In this document: piece after piece, positions 52,571 to 60,841 of the stretch
Numbering within the stretch: position 1 is the first letter of the stretch
Layout of the letters: each line of letters begins with the position of its first letter
Assembly: GCA_018057705.1 (NCBI GenBank)
Contig: JAGPDF010000020.1
Location: 1 to 64,000 of the forward strand
DNA length: 64,000 nt
From: Thermoanaerobaculia bacterium
Lineage (GTDB): Bacteria; Acidobacteriota; Thermoanaerobaculia; Multivoradales; JAGPDF01
Reading direction: 5' to 3'
Program-made: the position numbers and the translations under genes
Notes under the pieces: model-generated
Databases searched by the model: none
The model's input: only the letters and a program-made list of their open reading frames with translations
Told to the model about the DNA's origin: nothing

Positions 52571-55321
52571 ATGAAGGGGAGCGGTACGGACACTGGAGTG
52601 GCAAGGATGATGAGTTGCAAGCGGCCGTTAGCGCCCAAGCGCCCTGCGGGCTCCGGGGGAACGACAAGTTCGAGTGTACGCCGGCCGCGAAGGCGGCCGG
52701 ACGCAGCGCGCCGGGCCGCCGGTCTGCTTCTGCCCGTCCTGCCGCTTCTGTCCCTGCTGGGAGCAGGGCTCGCACTGCTCTCCGGCTGCTCCTCCGCGAA
52801 GCCGAATTCGGCGAACATCGGACCCGACCCGCGCCGAGCCCCGGCCTCATCGCACATCGCCACGAAGACCTCCGGGCTCACACCGCGCCCGGGCCTGCTC
52901 GATCTCTACGTCGACGCCGAGCTCGGCAAAGTGATGGTCCGGCTCCCGCCGTCGCAGGGGGAGCGACAGACGATCGGGGAGTACATCTACTACGAAGGCA
53001 TCGTTTCGGGTCTGGGCTCGAATCCGGTCGGGCTCGATCGCGGGCAGGTCGGGGAGCCCCGCATCCTGCGCCTTCGCGAGCTTGGCGGCAAGGTCCTCTT
53101 CGAGCTCGTCAACCTGCGTTTCCGGGCGTTGAGCGACTCGCCCGCGGAGGCGCGGGCCGTCGAGGAGTCGTTCGCGAACTCCGTGATCTGGAGCGCCGAG
53201 GTCGCCGCACGCGATGCCGACGGCAGTCTGCTGATCGACCTCGGACCATTTCTCCTGCGCGACGCGCACGGGGTCGCGGAGCGTCTGGCGGAAAGCGGGC
53301 AGGGCGGATTCGCACTCGACCGCGACAAGAGCGCCATCGACGTCAACCGGTGCCTCGCTTTTCCCGACAATCTCGAGTTCGAGTCGCTGCTCACCTTCAC
53401 GGGTGCGAAACCGGGCGACGAGGTGCGCGGCGTCGCCGTCGAGCCGCGCGCCCTCTCCTTCGTGCAGCACCAGTCGTTCGTGCGCCTGCCCGATGCGGGC
53501 TATTCGCCGCGCGAGTTCGATCCGCGAATGGGCTCTTTCGCGATCTCGTTCCATGACTACGCCGCACCTCTCGCGCGCCCGATCGAGCGGCGGTGGATCG
53601 TCCGTCACCGCCTGCAGGGCGTCGAAGCATCCGCCGACGCCGACCGGCCCTCACCGGTGCGCAAACCGATCGTCTACTACGTGGATCGCGCGGCGCCCGA
53701 GCCGATCCGCAGCGCGCTGCTCGAAGGGGCCGGCTGGTGGGCCCGGGCCTTCGCCGCGGCCGGATTCGAGAACGCCTTCCGGGTCGAGCTGCTGCCGGAG
53801 GGGGCCGATCCTCTCGACCTGCGCTTCAACGTGATCCAGTGGGTGCATCGCGCGACACGCGGCTGGTCGTATGGCGGGGGGGTGGTCGATCCGCGCACCG
53901 GAGAACAGCTCAAGGGGCATGTCACCCTGGGCTCGTTGCGGGTGCGCCAGGACAGGCTGCTCTTCGAGGGGCTCGCGGGCGCCGCGAAGAGCGGCAGCGG
54001 CCTGCCCGACGATCCCGTGGTGCTCGCCCTGGCGCGCATCCGACAGCTCGCTGCGCACGAGGTCGGACACGCGCTCGGCTTTTCCCACAACTTCGCCGCC
54101 AGCAGCTACGGACGAGCCTCGGTGATGGACTATCCCGCGCCGCTGGTGCGCATCGACGGCCAGGGCGAGCTCGACTTCTCGGAGGCCTACGGAGTCGGCG
54201 TCGGTGAGTGGGATCTGCACGCGGTGAACTGGGCCTATCGCGAATTCCCGCCGGGGACTGCGGAGCCGGCCGCCCTCGAAGCGATCGTGCAGTCCGGACT
54301 GCGACGAAACCTCTACTTCCTGACCGACGGCGATGCCCGCCCCGCGGCGGCGGCCAATCCCAGGGCGAGCCTGTGGGACAACGGCGAGGATCCGGTCGCG
54401 GCGCTCGAGCAGACGATGCGGGTGCGGCGCATCGCGCTGGCGCGGTTCGGCGAGGCGAATCTGCGCGTCGGCGAACCGCTGTCGGCGCTCGAAGAGGTGC
54501 TGGTCCCGGTCTATTTTCATCATCGGTTCCAGCTGCAGGCGGCGGCCAAGGTCGTAGGCGGTCTCGACTATCGCTACGCCCTGAACGGCGACTCCACCCC
54601 CAGTGCCCTGGCCCGGGCGGTCTCGCCGGAGCGTCAGCGGCGGGCGATCGCCGTCCTGCTCGAGACCCTCGATCCTGCGGTCCTGGATCTGCCGGACGAG
54701 ACGCTGCGAAGGCTCCTGCCGCGGCCGCACGGCTACGAGGCGAACCGCGAGATGTTCGCCTCGAGGACGGCGCCGGCGTTCGATTCCCTGGGGGCCGCCG
54801 CGACCGCCGCCGACATGACGATCCGCCTCCTGCTGCAGCCGGCACGGGCGGCACGGATGGTCGACTTCCATCGTCGGAACGCGGCGCATCCCGACTTCGA
54901 CGAGCTGCTGACCGCCCTGGTGGACAAGGTCTTTCTCGACAGTGCCCTGTTCGAGCCCCGCCAGGCGGAGATTGCGCGCGCCGCGCAGCGAGTGCTGACC
55001 GACCGCCTGATCGAGCTCTCGGGCAACGGCGCGGCGCCAGCCTGGGTGCGGTCGCGCACCGACGGCGCGCTGGCCGACCTGCTGCAGAGAATGGACCTGC
55101 TCGTGGCCCTCGATCCGGCCGAGAAGGCGCATTTCTCGGCCGTGACCGCCGAGATCGGCAGACATCTGGCGCGCCCGGCCGCTCCCACCGTCGTGACGCG
55201 GCAAGCGGCGCCCGAGCCGCCCGGGGAGCCGATCGGCAGCCTGCAGGAGGATCTCGACTTCGGCGGCGGAGGCCTCGTCTTCGACCAGGCGGGCGATTGC
55301 GACTTCCCGCTGCCGCGCTGA
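52571..55321 (+). CDS. Lipoprotein zinc metallopeptidase (DUF5117/DUF4953 type)
   Basis: 916 residues; ATGs at 52607/52610 would trim 12-13 residues. Arg-rich N-terminus, hydrophobic helix and lipobox LLSGC (Cys about 73). DUF5117-like N-terminal part (about 110-350), then metzincin-like HEVGHALGFSHN (496-507) with a Met-turn candidate SVMDY downstream and a large helical C-terminal domain. All three His plus Glu are present, so it should be active, in the periplasm or at the outer membrane. Fourth gene of the kinase unit, 1 nt after the HELLH gene. Confidence 0.88.
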   Translation: MKGSGTDTGVARMMSCKRPLAPKRPAGSGGTTSSSVRRPRRRPDAARRAAGLLLPVLPLLSLLGAGLALLSGCSSAKPNSANIGPDPRRAPASSHIATKTSGLTPRPGLLDLYVDAELGKVMVRLPPSQGERQTIGEYIYYEGIVSGLGSNPVGLDRGQVGEPRILRLRELGGKVLFELVNLRFRALSDSPAEARAVEESFANSVIWSAEVAARDADGSLLIDLGPFLLRDAHGVAERLAESGQGGFALDRDKSAIDVNRCLAFPDNLEFESLLTFTGAKPGDEVRGVAVEPRALSFVQHQSFVRLPDAGYSPREFDPRMGSFAISFHDYAAPLARPIERRWIVRHRLQGVEASADADRPSPVRKPIVYYVDRAAPEPIRSALLEGAGWWARAFAAAGFENAFRVELLPEGADPLDLRFNVIQWVHRATRGWSYGGGVVDPRTGEQLKGHVTLGSLRVRQDRLLFEGLAGAAKSGSGLPDDPVVLALARIRQLAAHEVGHALGFSHNFAASSYGRASVMDYPAPLVRIDGQGELDFSEAYGVGVGEWDLHAVNWAYREFPPGTAEPAALEAIVQSGLRRNLYFLTDGDARPAAAANPRASLWDNGEDPVAALEQTMRVRRIALARFGEANLRVGEPLSALEEVLVPVYFHHRFQLQAAAKVVGGLDYRYALNGDSTPSALARAVSPERQRRAIAVLLETLDPAVLDLPDETLRRLLPRPHGYEANREMFASRTAPAFDSLGAAATAADMTIRLLLQPARAARMVDFHRRNAAHPDFDELLTALVDKVFLDSALFEPRQAEIARAAQRVLTDRLIELSGNGAAPAWVRSRTDGALADLLQRMDLLVALDPAEKAHFSAVTAEIGRHLARPAAPTVVTRQAAPEPPGEPIGSLQEDLDFGGGGLVFDQAGDCDFPLPR

Positions 55322-55332
55322 CCCTGCCCGGG

Positions 55333-55359
55333 ATGGCTTCGATGGCTTCGATGGCTTCG
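55333..55359 (+). repeat. Three 9-bp repeats at the cyclotransferase start
   Basis: ATGGCTTCG repeated three times without a mismatch, each beginning with an in-frame ATG, so the first nine codons are a Met-Ala-Ser triplet repeat. Confidence 0.9.
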
Positions 55360-56184
55360 ATCGCCGCGCTGGCTGCCGTCCTGGCCTGCGGCTCTCCGGG
55401 CGCCTCCGCGCCCGGCGCCGGCGCCGTGGCCGAAGAGCGCAACGCATCGGGCGCCGCGCCCGACATGGCGACACCCGAAACACGGCTGGAGCTCGAGGTG
55501 ATCGCCACGTACCCGCACGACCCGCGAGCCTTCACCCAGGGTCTCCTCTGGCATCGTGGCCGGCTCTACGAAAGCACCGGCCTGCACGGGCGCTCGTCGC
55601 TGCGCGAGGTCGAACCGTCGACCGGGCGCGTCCTGCGCCGCCTCGAGCTCGACCCGCAACGGTTCGCTGAAGGCCTGGCGCTGGTGGGCGATCGGCTGTT
55701 CCAGCTCACCTATCAGAGCGAATCCGGATGGGTCTGGGACCTCGAGACCTTCACCCTGGCTCGCGAGTTCAAGTATCAGGGAGAGGGTTGGGGTCTGACC
55801 TTCGACGGCACTTCGCTCATCCAGAGCGACGGCAGCGAACGCCTCACCTTCCGTTCTCCGGTCGATTTCTCACCGCAGCGCGAGCTCCTCGTCCTGCGCG
55901 CCGGCAGGCCCCAGTTCTACCTGAACGAGCTCGAGTGGGTGAACGGGGAGATCTGGGCCAACGTCTGGCAGAGCGACGAGATCCTGCGCATCGACCCACA
56001 GACCGGCCGGGTCACCGGCGTGCTCGACGCCTCGCAACTGCTCTCTCCGACGGAGCGCCGCGGAACCGACGTGCTGAACGGCATCGCCTGGGACGCGGAG
56101 CGCGGTCTCTTTCTGCTCACCGGAAAACTCTGGCCACGGCTGTTCGCGGTGAAGATCCGCCCGGCCGGAGTCGCGGCGCACTGA
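55333..56184 (+). CDS. Glutaminyl-peptide cyclotransferase (beta-propeller, plant/bacterial type)
   Basis: 283 residues from ATG 55333 (in-frame ATGs also at 55342 and 55351). Five-bladed propeller of the glutamine cyclotransferase family, which turns N-terminal Gln into pyroglutamate: ATYPHDPRAFTQGLLW, ESTGLHGRSSLREV, FAEGLAL, FYLNELEWVNGEIWANVWQ and LNGIAWD are signature segments. N-terminal signal with a possible weak lipobox (VLAC). Gap of 11 nt after the metallopeptidase gene; last gene of the unit. Extracytoplasmic pyroglutamylation protects exported proteins from aminopeptidases. Confidence 0.9.
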   Translation: MASMASMASIAALAAVLACGSPGASAPGAGAVAEERNASGAAPDMATPETRLELEVIATYPHDPRAFTQGLLWHRGRLYESTGLHGRSSLREVEPSTGRVLRRLELDPQRFAEGLALVGDRLFQLTYQSESGWVWDLETFTLAREFKYQGEGWGLTFDGTSLIQSDGSERLTFRSPVDFSPQRELLVLRAGRPQFYLNELEWVNGEIWANVWQSDEILRIDPQTGRVTGVLDASQLLSPTERRGTDVLNGIAWDAERGLFLLTGKLWPRLFAVKIRPAGVAAH

Positions 56185-56188
56185 GCGA

Positions 56189-57511
56189 TCAGCCTGCGGC
56201 CGTCAGCTCACCTTCGGTCTGCAGCAGGTCGGCCAGGAGACGGATGCGGCGCGACAGCGACGCGAGCTCGACGTGCTCCTCGCGCGTGTGCATGCCCCCG
56301 CCGGCCGGACCGAGTCCGTCGAGGACGGGAATTCGCCCGGGTTGTTCGAGGAAGTTCGGAAACGAGATGCCTCCCCGGTCCTCCTCGCGGAGGAGCTCCC
56401 ATCCGGCTTCGGCAGCCAGGCGCACGGCGAGGTCGGCCTGTGCTCTCGGCAGCCCCGCGGAATCGACCGGCGCAATCGCGGCGTCGCGGGTGAAGACGAG
56501 CTCGACCTGGTGCCGGGCTGCGACCGTGCCCGCCAACGCGGCGAGATCGCGCGCCAGAAGCGCCTCTTCTGCAGAACGGAGAAAACGCGCCTCCCCTTCG
56601 ACCAGGGCGCGATCCGGAACGACATTCAGCTGGTGAGCGGTGCCGAGCAGCGCGCTGCCACCGCTACCTCCTCCCGCTTCGGGCGGCACGCTGTTGCGAA
56701 GCGCTTCGACGAAGCCGCTTTCGCCGCCGACGAAGCGCGCGACGTTGACCGTCGGCCCGCCGTTCGGTCGGGAGAGCGCGGTCGCGAGTTGAATCCACTC
56801 CGCGGCCGCGACGACCGCCGAGCGGCCCTGCCAGTAGGCGAGGCCGGAGTGTGCTGTCCGGCCCTGCGCCCCGAGCTGCCAGTGAAACATCCCTCTCCTG
56901 CCGGTGACCAGGGTCTCTCCGGCGGCCGTAAGCTCGCCCGGTTCGAGCACCCAGAGTGCCCGCGCGGTGGCGCCCGCCGTCGCGACGGCGCGCCGCGAGA
57001 TCGCGCCTCCGACCTCCTCATCGGGAACCAGCACCAGATGCAGGGCCGGGAGGCCTCCGCCACGTCGCGCGACGAGGTCGAGCGCACCCAGGAAGGCGAC
57101 GATGCCGCCCTTCATGTCGATGGCCCCGGTCGCCACCAAGCGACCACCCTCGAGCCGGGGCGTCGAAGCCGGGAGCACGGTGTCGAAATGCCCGATCAGG
57201 AGGATGGGGAGAAGCTCCGACGCGGCCGTCGTCGAGCTGCGTGGCGGGCGCACCGGGGCCGTTGCCGGGCGGAAGGCATCGACGACCGGCAAGGGCCTGC
57301 CTTGCTCGTCGGGCTCGAGCCGGATCGTGACCTCGAGGCCGCGGACACGGAGCTCGACGGCGAGGATCGCCGCCATCCGATGGAGCGCCGGCGGGTCGTC
57401 GCTGGGGGAGCTCGTGGCCGTGAGTCGGACGAGCAGCGCTACAGCCTCCTGGAAGAGCTCCTCCGGCAGACCAGCGGGGACCCGCTCCCGGGACTCCTGC
57501 GACGTGGACAT
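56189..57511 (-). CDS. M20 family peptidase/deacylase (ArgE/DapE/carboxypeptidase G2-like)
   Basis: 440 residues. Metal site: His-Asp in LIGHFDTV, Asp in ATGAIDMKGG, the Glu pair in VPDEEVGG and a C-terminal His in GGMHTREEHVE. The lid domain (about 200-320) contains GRTAHSG and the dimerisation strand. No signal peptide, so cytoplasmic. Substrate may be an N-acylated amino acid or dipeptide; not decidable. A TACACT box lies 6 nt before the ATG. Convergent with the cyclotransferase (4-nt gap), divergent from htrA. Confidence 0.9.
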   Translation of the reverse strand: MSTSQESRERVPAGLPEELFQEAVALLVRLTATSSPSDDPPALHRMAAILAVELRVRGLEVTIRLEPDEQGRPLPVVDAFRPATAPVRPPRSSTTAASELLPILLIGHFDTVLPASTPRLEGGRLVATGAIDMKGGIVAFLGALDLVARRGGGLPALHLVLVPDEEVGGAISRRAVATAGATARALWVLEPGELTAAGETLVTGRRGMFHWQLGAQGRTAHSGLAYWQGRSAVVAAAEWIQLATALSRPNGGPTVNVARFVGGESGFVEALRNSVPPEAGGGSGGSALLGTAHQLNVVPDRALVEGEARFLRSAEEALLARDLAALAGTVAARHQVELVFTRDAAIAPVDSAGLPRAQADLAVRLAAEAGWELLREEDRGGISFPNFLEQPGRIPVLDGLGPAGGGMHTREEHVELASLSRRIRLLADLLQTEGELTAAG

Positions 57512-57517
57512 GGGTCG

Positions 57518-57523
57518 AGTGTA
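57518..57523 (-). promoter_or_regulatory. -10-like box for the M20 peptidase
   Basis: Minus-strand TACACT, 6 nt before the ATG at 57511, consistent with a leaderless message. Confidence 0.4.
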
Positions 57524-57597
57524 TCGCTGCACGAAGGGCTCCCCGGGATAGAGGGGCCGTTTCGCGGTCTCGCCTTGTCTCGCTCCGGGCCGGCCGA

Positions 57598-57603
57598 TAC
57601 ACT
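57598..57603 (+). promoter_or_regulatory. -10-like box for the htrA-type gene
   Basis: TACACT 37 nt before ATG 57641; the leader would be about 30 nt and includes the GGGAG ribosome site. Confidence 0.3.
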
Positions 57604-57640
57604 GACCCGCCGCCCGGACTCGGCGGCAATCGGGAGAGCG

Positions 57641-59875
57641 ATGACGAGACTGCGGATGGACATGGCTTCGAAGGACGCGCGCCCGGGTTCCCGCTTCGTG
57701 CGGGCAGGGCGCAGCCTGGCGCGTCGCCTTGCCGGCGGCGCCGGCATGTGGACCGTCGCGACTCTCGCGATCACCGCTGCCACAAGCGCCGCCATGGCCT
57801 CCGCAGCGGCCGCGACGGTGGCCGGAGAGCCGGCGGTGCCGACGGCGCGCGAAGTGGAGAAGGCAGTGGCGGCGGTCTATCCAGCGCTGGTGAACATCTC
57901 GGCAGTGTCGCGCGATTTCGCCGAAGGCCGTGCGATCCGATTTCCGAGCGCCGGCAGTGGCGTCCTGGTGTCGGAGGCCGGGCACGTGCTGACGAACTTC
58001 CATGTCGCCGGCAACAGCACGCGCATTCGCTGCACCCTCACCGACGGCCGCATCTTCGACGCCGACGTCGTCGCGCACGATCCGTTGACCGATCTGTCGG
58101 TGCTCCAGTTGCGTGCCGCGGGTAGAGGTGGCCCGGCGGCCTCCGGGGGTTCCGGTACCAGCCTGTCGGGACTCCGGCCCGCGCGGCTCGCGGTCGACGC
58201 CGCGGTCGCGATCGGCGACCCGGTGCTCGCTCTCGGCAACCCCTTCGCCCTTTCGTCTTCGGTAACGCTCGGCATCGTCTCGAATGCCCACCGCGTGTTC
58301 ACCGATTTCACCGGCTCGGAGCTCTCGGACGTCGAGCTCGAGGGCGGGGAGTCGACCGGGTGGCTGACGCAGTGGATCCAGCACGACGCACTGATCCTGC
58401 CCGGCAACTCGGGCGGGCCGCTGGTGAATCTGGCGGGCGAGGTGATCGGCATCAACGAGCTCGGCGGCGGCGGCATCGGTTTCGCCATTCCGGCGCGGGT
58501 CGCCGCCGATGTCCTGCGACATGCGCTCGCCGACGGCAACGTGCGGCGGTCGTTCCTCGGTTTCGCGGCACTGCCGGTCGCCAAGCTCGGCCGGGAGACC
58601 GGGGCGCTGGTCTCTTCGGTCACCGCCGGCGGACCCGCCGAGGCCGCGGGGCTCGCCGCGGGGGACATCCTTCTCGCCCTCGGCGGCGAAGCGGTCGAGG
58701 CACGGTTCTTCGAGCAGGTTCCGGAGCTCTACCGTCGCGTGGCCAGTCTCCCGATCGGAGCGCCGGTGACGCTGCGTATCGAGCGCCGGGGCAAGGTCCT
58801 CGACCTCCTCGCTACGACGCAAGAGATGGAGCGTCTGCGCGGAGAGCGCGGCGAGGTCCGGGCACTCGGCATCTCGGCAGAGGAGCTCACGGGTCCGCTG
58901 GCCCTGGCGCGAAACCTGCGCGTCCGCGAGGGTGTCATCGTGACCGGTCTGCGGCCGGGGCAGGCGGCCGCGACGGCGCGGCCGCAGGTTCAGGTCGGAG
59001 ACGTGCTCCTGGCCGTGAACGGCCAGCCCGTGGCGACGATCGCTGCTCTCGCGCAGCGGCTCGCCGCCGCCGCCCCGGCCGGCGCCAATGGAGGCAGCGG
59101 CCCGAGCGGCGCCAGCGATTCGAGTGCGAGCCTGGTGCTCAAGCTCCTGCGCTCCGACCAGGAGATCCTCACCCTGGTCCGTCTGCCCGAGTCGCGCAAT
59201 GGGCGGTGGGGAGGCGAGCTGCCGCGCGCCTGGCTGGGCGTCCTCACCCAGGTGCTGAGCCCCGAGCTCGCGACGGCGCTCGGTCGGCCGGGAACCCGTG
59301 GCTATCGTGTCAGCGAGGTCTACTCGTGGACGAACGCCGAGCAGGCCGGACTCGCTGTCGGAGATCTGCTGATCGCGCTCGACGGCGAAGCGTTCAGCGC
59401 TTCGCGCCCCCAGGACGCCGACGACCTGCGGCGCGCCGTCGAAGCCCGGCGTATCGGCGATACGTTGCGGCTCACGGTCGTGCGCGACGGGCGGGAACGC
59501 GAGATCGCTGTCGAGCTCGAGTCGCGCCCGGCGGCCTCCGAGGAGACCCGAAGATCGAAGCAGGAGGAGTTCGAATTTTCGGTGCGCGAGCTGACCCTGC
59601 TGGATCGCAGCGACAAGCATTGGCCGCGCGATCAGGCCGGCGTCCTGGTCACCGACGTCACGAGCGGCGGTTGGGCTCACATGGCGGGCCTGCGCATCGA
59701 CGATCTCATCCTGTCCCTGAATAGCGCCGAAGTCGCCGGCGTCGCCGATTTCGAGCGCCGGGTCGCGGAGTTGAAGGCGGCGCGCGCCCCGTCGGTCGAG
59801 GTTTTCGTTCGCCGTGGCGCCGGCACCCATTTCGTCTTCATCGAGCCCGAGTGGCCGGAAGGAAAGCACAAGTGA
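57641..59875 (+). CDS. HtrA/Deg-type serine protease with four PDZ-like modules
   Basis: 744 residues, longer than DegP (~450). Hydrophobic signal/anchor about 27-65. Chymotrypsin-fold protease (about 70-305) with catalytic H121 (TNFHV), D151 (LTDLSVL) and S257 (GNSGGP). PDZ-like modules follow at about 305-395 (FLGF...AGLAAGDILLALGG), 405-505 (LGISAEEL...VQVGDVLLAVNG), 530-630 (WLGVLTQV...GLAVGDLLIALDG) and 650-740 (VRELTLLD...GLRIDDLILSLNS). GGGAG precedes the ATG. The stop overlaps the next gene's GTG (GTGA). Periplasmic protein quality control. Confidence 0.92.
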   Translation: MTRLRMDMASKDARPGSRFVRAGRSLARRLAGGAGMWTVATLAITAATSAAMASAAAATVAGEPAVPTAREVEKAVAAVYPALVNISAVSRDFAEGRAIRFPSAGSGVLVSEAGHVLTNFHVAGNSTRIRCTLTDGRIFDADVVAHDPLTDLSVLQLRAAGRGGPAASGGSGTSLSGLRPARLAVDAAVAIGDPVLALGNPFALSSSVTLGIVSNAHRVFTDFTGSELSDVELEGGESTGWLTQWIQHDALILPGNSGGPLVNLAGEVIGINELGGGGIGFAIPARVAADVLRHALADGNVRRSFLGFAALPVAKLGRETGALVSSVTAGGPAEAAGLAAGDILLALGGEAVEARFFEQVPELYRRVASLPIGAPVTLRIERRGKVLDLLATTQEMERLRGERGEVRALGISAEELTGPLALARNLRVREGVIVTGLRPGQAAATARPQVQVGDVLLAVNGQPVATIAALAQRLAAAAPAGANGGSGPSGASDSSASLVLKLLRSDQEILTLVRLPESRNGRWGGELPRAWLGVLTQVLSPELATALGRPGTRGYRVSEVYSWTNAEQAGLAVGDLLIALDGEAFSASRPQDADDLRRAVEARRIGDTLRLTVVRDGREREIAVELESRPAASEETRRSKQEEFEFSVRELTLLDRSDKHWPRDQAGVLVTDVTSGGWAHMAGLRIDDLILSLNSAEVAGVADFERRVAELKAARAPSVEVFVRRGAGTHFVFIEPEWPEGKHK

Positions 59876-60807
59876 AACCACGCCTGAGCACCCGAGCCGT
59901 CGTCCGTGGCCCCGCAGCGATCCCTGCGATCCCTGCGATCGCCGCCCTCGCAATCTTTGCTGCGGTGGCCGCCTTGGCGCCCGCCCTGGCCGCCGCCGCG
60001 CCGCGCGAGCTCTCCCATGGCGAGCTGCTCGCCCGGATGGCGCCGGCGATCGTCAGCGTCAAGGTCGTTCTCAAGACCGAGTTCAACATGGGCGACTCGA
60101 TGCAGGAGCAGGAGTCCGTTCTCGATGCCCTCGGCGCCGTGGTGGACCCGGACGGCCTGATCCTGCTCTGGAACTCGCAGCTCTCGGCGAGCCGCTTGAT
60201 GGATGCCGTCCGCCAGATGGGGGAGGGAGAGGAGTTCCGGATCAAGATGACGCCGACCGATTTCCGGGTGACCTTCGCCGGCGATCCGCGGGAGCATCGC
60301 GCCTTCCTGGCGGCCTCCGACTCCGAGCTCGACCTGGCCTTCCTGCAGCTCGAAGAAAAGCCCGAGCGGCCCTTGCCCAGCGTGGAGTTCGGGCGCTCGC
60401 GGCCGACCGAGATCGGTGACACGGTCGTCGGAGTCTCGCGGCTGTCGCCGGCCTTCGATCGTGCTGCCTACTTCGAAACCGGGCGCATCGCCGGTCGCAT
60501 CGCCAAGCCGGCGGCTGCGTTCATCCTCGACGCCTCGCCTGCGCTCCTCGGTCTGCCGGTGTTCGATCTGCAGGGACGCGCCGTGGGAGCCGTCGCCACG
60601 GTGCTCTCCCGGGTCTCGGAACCGTCCACCCAGGGTGGCGACATGATGAGCTACTTCGCGCTGGGCCGCGGCCGGATGGAGAGTGGGCCCCTGGGAGTCT
60701 TCCTGCTGCCGGGCGAGCGCGTCCAGGAGCTCGTGTCGGCGGCCCGCCTGCGCGCCCGCGAGTTGCTGGCCGAGCGCCAACCCGCCAGCCCGTCCGCGGC
60801 CGAATAG
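59872..60807 (+). CDS. Trypsin-fold pseudo-protease coupled to htrA
   Basis: 311 residues from GTG 59872 (GTGA overlap). Signal peptide about 1-43 (AALAIFAAVAALAPALAAAA). The fold tracks the upstream HtrA protease domain: ALGAVVDPDGLILLWNS against its GSGVLVSEAGHVLTNFH, and SELDLAFLQL against LTDLSVLQL. The His position holds Ser and the GNSGG serine loop is replaced by SPALLGLP, while only the Asp is kept. No PDZ domain. It is therefore probably inactive and may regulate or present substrates to its neighbour. Confidence 0.82.
   Translation: MKPRLSTRAVVRGPAAIPAIPAIAALAIFAAVAALAPALAAAAPRELSHGELLARMAPAIVSVKVVLKTEFNMGDSMQEQESVLDALGAVVDPDGLILLWNSQLSASRLMDAVRQMGEGEEFRIKMTPTDFRVTFAGDPREHRAFLAASDSELDLAFLQLEEKPERPLPSVEFGRSRPTEIGDTVVGVSRLSPAFDRAAYFETGRIAGRIAKPAAAFILDASPALLGLPVFDLQGRAVGAVATVLSRVSEPSTQGGDMMSYFALGRGRMESGPLGVFLLPGERVQELVSAARLRARELLAERQPASPSAAE
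59917..59940 (+). repeat. 9-bp tandem repeat in the pseudo-protease signal peptide
   Basis: About 2.7 copies of gcgatccct, encoding an Ala-Ile-Pro repeat before the hydrophobic core. Confidence 0.7.
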
Positions 60808-60841
60808 CCAGCCCGGGCGCAGGATCGGCAGCGCGCGGCGA

